Positions 37,908-46,860 of a stretch of 64,000 nucleotides of DNA are shown here, one piece after another. Origin of the DNA: JBCBRD01 sp039819785 (lineage in GTDB: Bacteria; Pseudomonadota; Alphaproteobacteria; Rhizobiales; Hyphomicrobiaceae); contig JBCBRH010000008.1 of assembly GCA_039819785.1 (NCBI GenBank), positions 58,981-122,980 of the forward strand, in the 5' to 3' direction. The position numbers and the translations under genes are program-made. Every line of letters begins with the position of its first letter. Position 1 is the first letter of the stretch. The notes under the pieces were generated by a model, which searched no databases, was not told where the DNA came from, and was given only the letters and a program-made list of their open reading frames with translations.

Positions 37908-40412
37908 GTGCCATCGTTCTCGAAAAGTCTCGAAACTGCCCTTCACCGCGCTTTGGAATATGCCAACGAGCGCCGTCATGAATACGCAACGCTTGAGCAC
38001 CTGCTGCTTGCGCTGATGGATGACCGCGACGCGGCCGCCGTTATGCGGGCCTGCAACGTGGATGGTGATGCCCTGCGCACGCGCATCAGCGATTATCTTG
38101 ATGAAGACCTGGGTGCACTCGTTTCGGAAGAGGCTGATGAGGCCCAGCCGACAAACGGGTTTCAGCGGGTTATTCATCGCGCGGTGGTCCACGTACAATC
38201 GTCAGGCCGCGAAGAAGTGACCGGTGCGAACGTGCTTGTCGCGATTTTCGCTGAGCGTGAAAGCCATGCAGCGTTCTTCCTGCAGGAGCAGGAGATGACG
38301 CGTTTCGACGCCGTGCAGTACATCTCGCACGGGATTGCAAAGCGTCCCGGCATGAATGAGCCGCGTTCGGTTCGCGGTGTCGATGAAGAGGGCGAGAGCA
38401 GTGCATCTGGTGATGAGAAGAAGCCATCGCAGGATGCGCTGAATACCTACTGCGTTGATCTGAACAAGAAGGCGCGCGACGGCAAGATCGATCCTCTGAT
38501 TGGGCGTGAAGCCGAAGTTCTGCGGACGATCCAGGTCCTTTGCCGCCGGTCCAAGAATAACCCCCTTTTCGTCGGTGATCCTGGCGTTGGGAAAACGGCG
38601 ATTGCTGAAGGGCTTGCTCGACGGATCGTAACAGGCGCGGTGCCTGAAGTTCTCCTTGATGCAACGATTTTCTCGCTGGATATGGGTTCGCTCCTGGCGG
38701 GCACACGGTACCGTGGTGATTTCGAAGAGCGGCTGAAGGCCGTGATGAAGGAAATTGAAAACTTCCCCGGCGCGGTCTTGTTCATCGATGAGATCCACAC
38801 GGTCATCGGTGCGGGTGCGACGTCTGGCGGGGCCATGGATGCGTCCAACCTGCTGAAGCCTGCGCTTCAGTCCGGTGTGCTGCGGTGCATCGGGTCGACG
38901 ACATACAAGGAATACCGCCAGCACTTTGAAAAAGACCGTGCACTCGTTCGCCGGTTCCAGAAAATTGATGTGAAGGAACCATCCGTTGAAGACGCGGTCG
39001 AAATCCTCAAAGGGCTGAAGCCGTATTTCGAAGAGTTCCACAAAATCAAATACTCGAACGACAGTGTTCGGGCGGCCGTGGAACTGTCTTCGAAGTACAT
39101 CAACGACAGGAAGCTGCCGGACAAGGCGATCGATGTGATCGACGAGACGGGCGCCTCGCAGATGTTGTTGCCTGAAGACAAGCGCAAGAAACGGATCACC
39201 ACCACCGACGTTGAAGCCACCGTCGCAACCATGGCGCGGATCCCGCCGAAAACGATCACGAAGTCCGACGCCGACGTCTTGTCCAACCTTCAAAAAGATT
39301 TGAAGCGACTGGTATTTGGTCAGGACCGCGCCATCGATGCGCTGTCGAGTGCCATCAAGCTGTCGCGAGCTGGACTGCGGGAGCCTGAAAAGCCGATTGG
39401 CTGTTATCTGTTCTCTGGGCCCACCGGGGTCGGTAAGACGGAAGTCGCCAAACAGCTTGCCAATCTCATGGGCGTCGAACTGCTGCGCTTTGATATGTCG
39501 GAGTACATGGAGAAGCACACGGTTTCACGGTTGATTGGTGCGCCTCCGGGCTATGTCGGTTTTGACCAGGGTGGTCTGCTGACTGACGGGATAGACCAGC
39601 ATCCGCATAGCGTATTGTTGCTCGATGAAATCGAGAAGGCGCATCCGGATCTGTTCAACATCTTGTTGCAGGTGATGGACCACGGCAAGCTGACCGACCA
39701 CAACGGCAAGCACGTCGACTTCCGGAACGTGATCTTGATCATGACGTCGAATGCCGGTGCGTCCGACCTTGCCAAGCCACCGATGGGCTTCAACCGTCAG
39801 AAACGCGAAGGTGAAGACACCGAAGCGATCAACAAGATGTTCACGCCGGAGTTTAGAAACCGGCTGGACGCGGTCATCCCATTCTCAGGGTTGCCGACCG
39901 AAGTGATCGAAAAGGTTGTCGAGAAGTTCGTCTTCCAGCTGGAAGCCCAACTTGCCGACCGCGGTGTGACGATCGAGTTGTCGCCTGAGGCAGCCGCGCT
40001 GATCGCGGAACGTGGGTATGACGATAAGTTCGGTGCGCGGCCTCTGGCGCGATTGATCCAGGAAGAGATCAAGAAGCCTTTGGCCGATGAGTTGCTGTTC
40101 GGACAACTCAAGCATGGTGGCACTGTGAAGGTCGTCGTTGAAGGCGAAGGATCAGACGCCAAGATTGACTTCGAGTATATCGCTGGTGATCCGGAGGCGA
40201 AGCCCAAGAACAAATGGGCAGATGAAGACGCCGAAGATGATGACGACGAGACCGATGATGCGGAGCCTGCCGCTGCGCTCGTAGACGCAGAAGCCCGCAA
40301 AGCGTTGCCGGGGCCGGATGGCTCGGATGGCGATAAGCCGGCACCACCGACTAAACCATCACGTCGCGGTGGTGGGGCTGTTCCAAGTGTGCCGCGAAAA
40401 AAGGATAGCTAA
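37908..40412 (+). CDS. clpA: ATP-dependent protease ATP-binding subunit ClpA
   Basis: 834 residues, the AAA+ unfoldase that feeds ClpP. A Clp N domain (about 1-145, where ClpS docks) precedes two AAA+ modules with Walker A GDPGVGKT (223-230) and GPTGVGKT (504-511). The C-terminal 70 residues (from about 765) are a low-complexity acidic then basic tail (DEDAEDDDDETDDAEP..., ending in PRKKDS) absent from E. coli ClpA. The GTG at 37908 gives the usual MPSFSKSLE-type N-terminus; ATG 37881 upstream overlaps clpS. A terminator follows 94 bases downstream. Confidence 0.95.
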   Translation: MPSFSKSLETALHRALEYANERRHEYATLEHLLLALMDDRDAAAVMRACNVDGDALRTRISDYLDEDLGALVSEEADEAQPTNGFQRVIHRAVVHVQSSGREEVTGANVLVAIFAERESHAAFFLQEQEMTRFDAVQYISHGIAKRPGMNEPRSVRGVDEEGESSASGDEKKPSQDALNTYCVDLNKKARDGKIDPLIGREAEVLRTIQVLCRRSKNNPLFVGDPGVGKTAIAEGLARRIVTGAVPEVLLDATIFSLDMGSLLAGTRYRGDFEERLKAVMKEIENFPGAVLFIDEIHTVIGAGATSGGAMDASNLLKPALQSGVLRCIGSTTYKEYRQHFEKDRALVRRFQKIDVKEPSVEDAVEILKGLKPYFEEFHKIKYSNDSVRAAVELSSKYINDRKLPDKAIDVIDETGASQMLLPEDKRKKRITTTDVEATVATMARIPPKTITKSDADVLSNLQKDLKRLVFGQDRAIDALSSAIKLSRAGLREPEKPIGCYLFSGPTGVGKTEVAKQLANLMGVELLRFDMSEYMEKHTVSRLIGAPPGYVGFDQGGLLTDGIDQHPHSVLLLDEIEKAHPDLFNILLQVMDHGKLTDHNGKHVDFRNVILIMTSNAGASDLAKPPMGFNRQKREGEDTEAINKMFTPEFRNRLDAVIPFSGLPTEVIEKVVEKFVFQLEAQLADRGVTIELSPEAAALIAERGYDDKFGARPLARLIQEEIKKPLADELLFGQLKHGGTVKVVVEGEGSDAKIDFEYIAGDPEAKPKNKWADEDAEDDDDETDDAEPAAALVDAEARKALPGPDGSDGDKPAPPTKPSRRGGGAVPSVPRKKDS

Positions 40413-40886
40413 GCACCTTTTGGTCCCAACGGGCTGAATACCGCCGTGTCGGTGTTCGGTCCGGTGATTGGACAGCCTTGTGCGGGGCGGTATAGATATG
40501 ATGTTGGGCAGCAGGCGAGAGCTTGCTGCCCGTTTGTTTTTTCATAGTGCCGTACTTGACGATGGCGTGACGAGGCCACCTTGGTGCGTTATCCGGTTGG
40601 AACCGAGCCAACGTGGCTACTCAGGCTACAAAACACGCGTCACACTGTTACCCGATCCAGCCTTTCCAACGTGTGTCCGTCGGCGAAGTGACGCGGCACG
40701 GCAAGCATAAAGACCACGTCTTTGAACGATGACCGTGAAAACCCGTCTTCTCGTCCATCTGGCAAAGGTGATGGTGGCCGTCGTGATCCCAGTCATCGTC
40801 AGACCCGGCAAAGCGAGCCTGGTCTTGGCGTCTCCGGGACGGACCATGCGGATTCTAATAAAACCGCTTCGGAGGCTGAGGATGCG
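40413..40886. other. gap between clpA and azlC
   Basis: About 470 bases. The first part holds the clpA terminator (40506-40542). The second half may include an N-terminal extension of azlC if the TTG at 40722 is used. Otherwise I see nothing I can support. Confidence 0.45.
40506..40542 (+). terminator. Rho-independent terminator of the clpS-clpA transcript
   Basis: GGGCAGCA (40506-40513) pairs with TGCTGCCC (40524-40531) across a 10-base loop, followed by a T-rich run to 40542. Confidence 0.85.
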
Positions 40887-41642
40887 GTGGCAACCGCAGC
40901 ACCACGTTGGGCGCATGTCACCACGCAAGGGCATGCCTACCGGAACGGGATCTTCGATTGCTTAAGCATTCCAGGCTTCATTCTGCTCTCCACCGCGGCG
41001 GGTTTTGGTGCGTTAGCGCGGGATGCCGGGTTTTCACTCCTGAATGCCGTGACGATGATGGCCACGTTCTATGCGTTGCCTGCGCAGGTTGTCATGGTCG
41101 ATCAGCTGGCACGCGGCGGGTCGGTTCTTGCGGGCACGTTTTCGGTCTTGATTACGGCCATTCGGATGTTGCCGATGGTGGTTGCGATCATGCCTCAGTT
41201 GCAGGCCCCGCGCCGTGATTTATGGCGGCAGACGCTAGCTGTTCACGGGGTTGCCGTGACGGGATGGATTGAGGGAATGCGGCGGCTCCCGGCTGTGCCT
41301 TCGCACGTCAAGCTGTCATATTTTCTGGGACTTGGCGGCGGGCTCGTCGGTGTTACGGTTCTGGGAACGATCATCGGGTTTGAGGCTGCTGGGTCGCTGC
41401 CCCCGCTACTCTCGGCGGTGTTGTTGTTTCTGACGCCGATCTATTTTCTGCTCTCGATGCTGGCGACCATACGTGGTGTGTCTGAAGCGCTGCCTGTTGT
41501 GTTCGGGTGTGCGCTGGGACCAGTCTTTTTTCTCGTGGCACCGGGATTGGACCTGCTGCTGACCGCCGTTATCGGCGGCGGTGCAGCCTACGCCATCGCG
41601 CGGTTCAGGCGCAGCGCGGCCGGTCAAGGCGGCGGCACTTGA
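40887..41642 (+). CDS. azlC: AzlC-family branched-chain amino acid exporter, large subunit
   Basis: 251 residues from GTG 40887. Forms, with AzlD, an inner-membrane exporter (LIV-E family) for branched-chain amino acids or analogues. Several hydrophobic segments with the AzlC-typical IPGFILLSTAAGFGALARDAGF, ATFYALPAQVVMVDQLARG and LITAIRMLPMVVAIMPQL are visible. The GTG is chosen because GAGGATGCG precedes it and the length is then normal; a TTG at 40722 would add 55 hydrophilic residues. The stop TGA overlaps the azlD ATG by one base. Confidence 0.87.
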   Translation: MATAAPRWAHVTTQGHAYRNGIFDCLSIPGFILLSTAAGFGALARDAGFSLLNAVTMMATFYALPAQVVMVDQLARGGSVLAGTFSVLITAIRMLPMVVAIMPQLQAPRRDLWRQTLAVHGVAVTGWIEGMRRLPAVPSHVKLSYFLGLGGGLVGVTVLGTIIGFEAAGSLPPLLSAVLLFLTPIYFLLSMLATIRGVSEALPVVFGCALGPVFFLVAPGLDLLLTAVIGGGAAYAIARFRRSAAGQGGGT

Positions 41643-41992
41643 TGGATGCTGCAACCTTCATGGCCAGTCCGGTGGGGCTGCTGGCGATCCTTGCCATTGC
41701 GTTGTTCGTGCATGAACCCTGGCGGTGGCTGGGCCTTTACGTCGGCAATTCGTTGCCAGCTGGCAGCGAGGTTTTCGAGGTCGTGAGGTTCATGGCGACC
41801 GCGCTTGTCGCAGGACTGGTGATGCGGCTGGTGTTATTCCCAGCTGGCGCACTCGAAAACGTCGGTTTGGCAGTTCGGTTGACTGCCTTGATTGCCGGTA
41901 TCGCGTTGTTCTTCGCGTTCCGGCGTCATCTTGGGATTGGGGTGTTCGGAGCTGCGGCGGTGCTAGTTGCGGGGCAACTGATCACGCAATGA
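41642..41992 (+). CDS. azlD: AzlD-family branched-chain amino acid exporter, small subunit
   Basis: 116 residues with three or four hydrophobic helices, the small partner of AzlC. Typical features are the short length, the FVHEPWRWLGLYVG segment early on and hydrophobic GLAVRLTALIAGIALFFAFRRHLGIGVFGAAAVLVAG at the end. Start and azlC stop share a base (TGATG). The last 11 bases overlap the convergent gene on the other strand. Exported substrate not determinable. Confidence 0.82.
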   Translation: MDAATFMASPVGLLAILAIALFVHEPWRWLGLYVGNSLPAGSEVFEVVRFMATALVAGLVMRLVLFPAGALENVGLAVRLTALIAGIALFFAFRRHLGIGVFGAAAVLVAGQLITQ

Positions 41993-42620
41993 GGAGCGGG
42001 GTCTGGTGCACGTACCGCGGCGTTTCCAATTCGGTGATCACAAAGTGTGCCACGTCGCTGCGGCGGATTTCGCCGACACGCCAATCTGTTGGATCGGTGA
42101 GCACCTGATACAGCCCGGTCGTGGTCCCGTCGCGGAGGATGCCAGGGCGCGCAATAGTCCAGTCCAATGTTGATGCCTTGATGATCTGTTCTTCGATGTC
42201 TTTGTCGTCGTAGATCCGTTTAAGGGAAAACTGGAAGCCGATTTGAAATAACGGGCCAAGGTGGTCGCGGGCGTTGCCTGCGCCCAGGCCGGTCACGGCG
42301 ATCAAGCGCTTGGGGCCCTGGCGTTCCATGAGGTCGACCATGACGCGCCCGACTTTCGAGTACAGCGTGGTGCCATGCAGAACCGTATCAAGGCTGAGCG
42401 GAACGCCTAGCGTCTCGACGACGGCGTCCATGCCGTTCAGCGCCGCGCTGAGATCACCTTCGTCAGTTGCGTCGCCGTCGACCTTTTCCAGGCGGTCGTC
42501 CTCAATGGCGATGCGGCTGGCGGAGCGTGCAAACGCTCTGACGTCATGGCCGCACTCCAGGCCGGCTTTGACTGTTTCAAGGCCAATGCCTTTGCTGCCG
42601 CCAATGATCAGAATGCGCAA
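41982..42620 (-). CDS. NAD(P)-binding oxidoreductase-like protein (atypical SDR, NmrA-like)
   Basis: 212 residues. A Rossmann fold opens the protein with LIIGGSKGIGLETVKAG (GxxxGxG). Later come VDGDATDEGDLSAAL, a central LIAVTGLGAG, and WTIARPGILRDG near the substrate site, the layout of NmrA/HSCARG-type atypical short-chain dehydrogenases. It lacks the usual YxxxK pair, so it may be a redox sensor rather than an enzyme. TTG start with AAGGA 9 bases upstream. Confidence 0.82.
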   Translation of the reverse strand: MRILIIGGSKGIGLETVKAGLECGHDVRAFARSASRIAIEDDRLEKVDGDATDEGDLSAALNGMDAVVETLGVPLSLDTVLHGTTLYSKVGRVMVDLMERQGPKRLIAVTGLGAGNARDHLGPLFQIGFQFSLKRIYDDKDIEEQIIKASTLDWTIARPGILRDGTTTGLYQVLTDPTDWRVGEIRRSDVAHFVITELETPRYVHQTPLLIA

Positions 42621-42658
42621 TGCGTAGGTTTCCTTGTGGTGTGTGGACGTCGGTTTTT

Positions 42659-43099
42659 TTACGCGCTAAGGGCAGCTTTTAGTTTTGCGGCGTGGTCTTT
42701 CAGGATCTCGGGGTCTTCCATGCCGTCGGCATGCCTACCCGCGGGGGTGCCTGAAAATCGAGGGATGATATGAATATGCAGGTGATACACGGTCTGGCCG
42801 CCGGCATCTTCGTTAAACTGCTTGATCGAGATCCCATCGGCATCGAAGGCCGACATGGCTGCGCGAGCGACTTTTTGAACCAATGGCATCAGCTTCGAGA
42901 GTGTGCCTGGGTCTGCGTCCAGAATGTTTCGCGATGGGGCTTTGGGTACGACGAGGCAATGGCCTTTGCTTTGCGGCATTGCATCCATGAAGCAGACAGC
43001 TGTGTCGTCCTCGTAAACTTTTTGGGACGGGATTTCGCCGCGGAGAATTTTGGCGAAGATGTTGTCGGTGTCATAGGCGGGGGTGGTCGTGGCGCTCAT
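42659..43099 (-). CDS. HIT-family nucleotide hydrolase
   Basis: 146 residues. The histidine triad HLHIH (H106, H108, H110) followed by IIPRF identifies an HINT-type purine nucleoside phosphoramidase; the N-terminal FAKILRGEIPSQKVYEDD is classical. ATG 43099 has GAGG upstream and overlaps the stop of the preceding GNAT gene by one base (TAATG), so the two are a coupled operon. Confidence 0.95.
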   Translation of the reverse strand: MSATTTPAYDTDNIFAKILRGEIPSQKVYEDDTAVCFMDAMPQSKGHCLVVPKAPSRNILDADPGTLSKLMPLVQKVARAAMSAFDADGISIKQFNEDAGGQTVYHLHIHIIPRFSGTPAGRHADGMEDPEILKDHAAKLKAALSA

Positions 43100-44472
43100 T
43101 ACTCTTTTTCCTCGCAAGACGTCAGCCGGATTGGCTCTGTTTTGCGATAGGGCGCGTAATCGGTCAAAACCTCTTTGATCTCCTCGATATGGCGGCGCTC
43201 GCCTCGCAGGTAGTTCTCGATTGCTCCGCGCAAGCCACTGTCGGCGATCCAGTGGGCTGAGTAGGTGGTCGTCGGTATATAGCCGCGCGCCAGCTTGTGT
43301 TCGCCCTGGGCACCGGCTTCGACGCGGGGCAGGCCGTGGGCGATGGCGTAGTCGATGGCTTGATAGTAGCAGATTTCGAAATGCAGGCAGGGGTGGTGTT
43401 CGGTTGCACCCCAGTAGCGTCCGAAGAGGCAGTCACCGCCAATGAAGTTCAGGGCCCCTGCGATGTAGCGGCCGTCGCGTTTGGCCATCACGAGCAGGCA
43501 GTCGTCGGGCATTTGCTCGCCTAAGGCGTGAAAAGCCGTTCGGTTCAGATATGGGCGACCCCATTTTCGTGCGCCGGTGTCTTCGTAGAAGTCGTGAAAT
43601 GCGTCCCAGTGTTCCGCTTTCAGGTCTGCGCCGGTGAGGCTTTCGATTTCAATGCCGGGGCTGAGGGCCGTGATGCGTTCTTTGCGGATTGCCTTGCGTT
43701 TCCGGGACGCGAGCGTGCCGAGAAAATCCTCAAAGCTTTCGTATCCGGGATTGTGGAAATGGAACTGTTGGTCTGTGCGCTGCAGGAAGCCTGCGCTGCC
43801 AAGCTGCTGCCACGTCTCCTGGGGAATGAAATTGACGTGTAATGAGGAGACGCCGTGTTTTTTCGCAACGACCGTGGCAGCGGTGGCCATGGCCTGTTTG
43901 TGTGCCTCGGCGTTTTCGTGGGGGCGGACCAGGATGCGTCGACCTGCAACGGGCGTGAATGGCACTGCGCTGATCAATTTGGGGTAATAGTCGCCGCCAG
44001 CGCGATGGTAGGCATCGGCCCAGGCGTGATCGAACACAAACTCACCTTGGCTGTTGCCTTTCAGATAGCACGGCATGCAGGCCAGGATCGGGCCGTGGGA
44101 TATCATTGACGCCGGAGTTTCATCACCTTGTGCTTGAGGGCCGTCTGGTTCAGGCTCAGATGGGAGGGATGCGGAACCTTTGGAGCTTGATGCTTCGGCT
44201 TGCAGCCGTTCAGGCCCGGCAGTCCCAGATGTGGCTTGCGGCGATGACTTTGCCTTTGATCCCATCGACAACGTCAGATGCAGCGGTTGCCAACCTTTGT
44301 CAGGGACGACACAGCCCGTCTGTTCGAGGATGCTCAAAAACGTGTGCGAGAGGAATGGATTGTAGGGTTTACCTTCGGGGTTGGCACAGGCATCCCACTC
44401 CGCCGCGTCGATCTGTGAGATCTCGGTGGCGGTTTTAACCAGGATGGCGGTTTCGTCAGTTGGCGTTTCCAT
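43099..44472 (-). CDS. GNAT/FemAB-like acyltransferase (DUF482)
   Basis: 457 residues. The C-terminal two thirds match the DUF482 GNAT family: FHNPGYESFEDFLGTLASRKRKAIRKER, FYEDTGARKWGRPYLNRTAFHALGE, GGDCLFGRYWGATEHHPCLHFEICYYQAIDYAI and GAQGEHKLARGYIP. The N-terminus has the WDACANPEGKPYNPFLSHTFLSILE start of the family. A Ser/Pro/Glu-rich insertion (about residues 72-122) splits the first domain and is not usual. Substrate unknown; FemAB-like folds often modify peptidoglycan or tRNA-derived acceptors. ATG 44472 preferred over a TTG at 44496. Confidence 0.86.
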   Translation of the reverse strand: METPTDETAILVKTATEISQIDAAEWDACANPEGKPYNPFLSHTFLSILEQTGCVVPDKGWQPLHLTLSMGSKAKSSPQATSGTAGPERLQAEASSSKGSASLPSEPEPDGPQAQGDETPASMISHGPILACMPCYLKGNSQGEFVFDHAWADAYHRAGGDYYPKLISAVPFTPVAGRRILVRPHENAEAHKQAMATAATVVAKKHGVSSLHVNFIPQETWQQLGSAGFLQRTDQQFHFHNPGYESFEDFLGTLASRKRKAIRKERITALSPGIEIESLTGADLKAEHWDAFHDFYEDTGARKWGRPYLNRTAFHALGEQMPDDCLLVMAKRDGRYIAGALNFIGGDCLFGRYWGATEHHPCLHFEICYYQAIDYAIAHGLPRVEAGAQGEHKLARGYIPTTTYSAHWIADSGLRGAIENYLRGERRHIEEIKEVLTDYAPYRKTEPIRLTSCEEKE

Positions 44473-44653
44473 ATCGGTACACCATTCCAAGGGCAAGGGC
44501 GTGATCTGATAACGGTAGCTGGGTCATAACACGCGTTGCCGGTGTTGATCCGTCTTCAAGATGTGGTACGCCGGTGAGCGCAAAGGGATCATGGCGGCGC
44601 TTTAAAGTGTACCTGCTCGGTCGCTCAACGCAGATGAAAACAGAGGCAAAATC

Positions 44654-45490
44654 ATGGGCATTGTGTCACGCAATATTGGTCTTGTGACCGTCATTGCTTT
44701 GATTTCCGGGGCCGTGGTCGCTGGAGCAGCAGGTGGTGTGCTTGCGCGCGATGACAGTGGCGGCGTGGATGTCGGCGACTCCTCGATTTTGCGGAAGCTG
44801 GTTTCAGCCAAGGAAGTCGAAAAGATTGGCGCGGCGCAATACCGGCAGGTTGCTCAGAAAGCGCAGGCCAAGGGGCAACTCCTGCCTGCCAGTCACCCTC
44901 AGGTGAAACGCGTCATCGGTATCGCTGAACGGCTGTTGCCATTTGCTGAGAAGTTTAATCCACGGGCCAGGGAGTGGGCCTGGGAGGTCAATGTCATCAA
45001 TGCGAATGTCATCAATGCGTTTTGCATGCCCGGTGGAAAAATTGCTTTGTATACGGGGCTTTTGGACCGGCTTGCGCTGACTGACGACGAAGTTGCGATG
45101 ATTATGGGTCACGAGATCGCGCATGCGCTGCGTGAACATGCGCGCGAACGGATGGCGAAAAGCATGCTCACCAATGTCGGCGCGCTGGCGCTGGGATGGT
45201 TCACAGGTTCGGATGCGGCAAGTCAGTTGGCGCGGCAGGGCGGGCAATTGCTGGGCTTGAAGTTCAGCCGCGACGACGAGACGGAATCCGATCTCATCGG
45301 AATGGAAATTGCGGCACGTGCCGGCTTCGATCCGCAGGCTGGCGTGACGCTGTGGCAGAAGATGTCGAAAGCTGCGAAAGGCGCGCCGATGGAATTTCTG
45401 TCGACGCACCCATCCGGGCCGAAGCGGATACAAACCATTCGCGACAACCTGCCGGCTGTGATGCCACTCTACCGGGCCGCCAAAGGTTGA
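44654..45490 (+). CDS. M48-family metalloprotease (periplasmic, BepA/Oma1-like)
   Basis: 278 residues with an N-terminal signal or anchor segment (about 8-31) and a single peptidase M48 domain. The zinc motif HEIAH is at 153-157 (MIMGHEIAHALREH), and the third ligand region is DDETESDLIGMEIAARAGFDP. It lacks the TPR domain of BepA, so it resembles LoiP/YcaL or Oma1-type envelope quality-control proteases. AGAGG precedes ATG 44654. Confidence 0.92.
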   Translation: MGIVSRNIGLVTVIALISGAVVAGAAGGVLARDDSGGVDVGDSSILRKLVSAKEVEKIGAAQYRQVAQKAQAKGQLLPASHPQVKRVIGIAERLLPFAEKFNPRAREWAWEVNVINANVINAFCMPGGKIALYTGLLDRLALTDDEVAMIMGHEIAHALREHARERMAKSMLTNVGALALGWFTGSDAASQLARQGGQLLGLKFSRDDETESDLIGMEIAARAGFDPQAGVTLWQKMSKAAKGAPMEFLSTHPSGPKRIQTIRDNLPAVMPLYRAAKG

Positions 45491-45728
45491 GACTTCGTCG
45501 AGAGACGCCACGCTTGGTGAACGACGGACACGATGCCCGTAGCGTTGGCTCGATATGAGCTATGACGCATCCCATTGGTGTGCATGACGAAAAAACACAA
45601 TTGCGTTTTCAAAAGCCTCTTCATCTTTCACGTCGGACTGTTACAGTCTGTTAACGATAATTTTGATTGGTTGCGTAGCGGTCAAGGCGGGACTGAGGCG
45701 CGTGTGTTTTTAAGCGGGGTGCTTCGCG

Positions 45729-46844
45729 ATGCGTTCAATGTTCATGGCGGTGGTGTTTTTCTGCGTTGCTGCGGTTGGCTACCAGCTCGTCAAGATTGAC
45801 CCGATGCCGTTCACTCCGTCCGGTGCCGGTGGCTTATTTGGAAACATTGCCGGGGCGCCGGTCTCATCAAACTCGGGCTCAACTGATCAGGCCAAGACTG
45901 TCGAAGCTCTGGCTCAAACCTCGCCGCCGAGCGCTGCGGCGCCAGCTCCTGTTGCCGCCGACCGGACACTCCGGGACCGCCTTGATGAAGACTGGCGACG
46001 CTGGACGCCGCTCCCGCCCTCGCGGAAGGCTGAGGTTCGCGTTCAACCTGGGCCCACGCCCCCATCGAAGAAACCGATCCTGACGACTGCGTTGCTCGGG
46101 CGCTCGGATACGGCACGTGTTCGGACCTCAGAGATTAAACGTGACGCCGCGGATAACGCACCCATCAAAATCACGACGGGTTTGGCAGGCGCGGCCGCAA
46201 CGACTGATGATGGGTTGCCTCCGGTCGTGCGGATTACCGCTGCAGGCACTGGCAGTCGCTCCCCGGTTTCAGCACCGATGTTGTCTGAAATCAGCCAGGG
46301 GCTTGTCGCGGGCCGTCCAGGCGCAACTGGATCTGGCTTTGCGTCTCAAGACAGACTGACATCTGACCGGTTCACCGAAGACGTGCCGTTGCCGGGCTTG
46401 CGTCCTGATATACCTAGGCAGCATGACGGGGCGGGGCAGCAGGGGGATGGGTTTCAAACGGCTGCGTTGTCGCGGGATGTCGCGTCCACGCAGCGTTCCT
46501 TGCAAAGGCCAGTTGCGTCGAAATCCGAACCAAAGCGCAACCGCGCAACATCGACCGAGAAGCGAACTGCCAAGAAAACACGCGCGGCGTCAATCGCTGA
46601 TCGCAAGAAGCGCCGTGCCAAGGCTGCAAAACTTGCGAAACGCAAAGCCAGACGCACAGCATCGCGCAGAAAATCGAAAAAGCCTTTGTTCAAGGTGCGC
46701 AGGAAATGCAACGCCTACGGTTGCCGCAAGGTGGTCTATGCGCGGCGGCCACGCAACAAAGCTGAGGCGAAGCGGGTGCGGATGATGCGCAATAAGGTGA
46801 TCGCGTCGCAGATCCGTGCGCGCCGATCGTACTCCCGCTACTGA
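45729..46844 (+). CDS. uncharacterised anchored protein with strongly basic C-terminus
   Basis: 371 residues that I do not recognise. A short hydrophobic N-terminus (about 5-20, MAVVFFCVAAVGYQL) looks like a signal anchor. Residues 25-260 are low-complexity and polar (Pro/Ala/Ser/Thr-rich), with no visible domain. From about 270 to the end the protein becomes extremely Lys/Arg-rich (KKRRAKAAKLAKRKARRTASRRKSKK) and ends with RRKCNAYGCRKVVYARRPRNK, containing a CNAYGC cysteine pair. The layout suggests an exported tether for an acidic polymer (glycan, nucleic acid or teichoic-like), but that is inference. Confidence 0.7.
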   Translation: MRSMFMAVVFFCVAAVGYQLVKIDPMPFTPSGAGGLFGNIAGAPVSSNSGSTDQAKTVEALAQTSPPSAAAPAPVAADRTLRDRLDEDWRRWTPLPPSRKAEVRVQPGPTPPSKKPILTTALLGRSDTARVRTSEIKRDAADNAPIKITTGLAGAAATTDDGLPPVVRITAAGTGSRSPVSAPMLSEISQGLVAGRPGATGSGFASQDRLTSDRFTEDVPLPGLRPDIPRQHDGAGQQGDGFQTAALSRDVASTQRSLQRPVASKSEPKRNRATSTEKRTAKKTRAASIADRKKRRAKAAKLAKRKARRTASRRKSKKPLFKVRRKCNAYGCRKVVYARRPRNKAEAKRVRMMRNKVIASQIRARRSYSRY

Positions 46845-46860
46845 CGAGGGCTGCCGCTGC

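Noticed and set aside
38202..39518. 438-codon minus-strand open frame inside clpA
   Set aside because: Antisense shadow of a well-identified gene; composition is that of complement codons, with no domain or SD.
41982..42620. Possible typical short-chain dehydrogenase
   Set aside because: The Rossmann fold is clear but the YxxxK catalytic pair is missing, so I describe it as an atypical NmrA-like protein instead.
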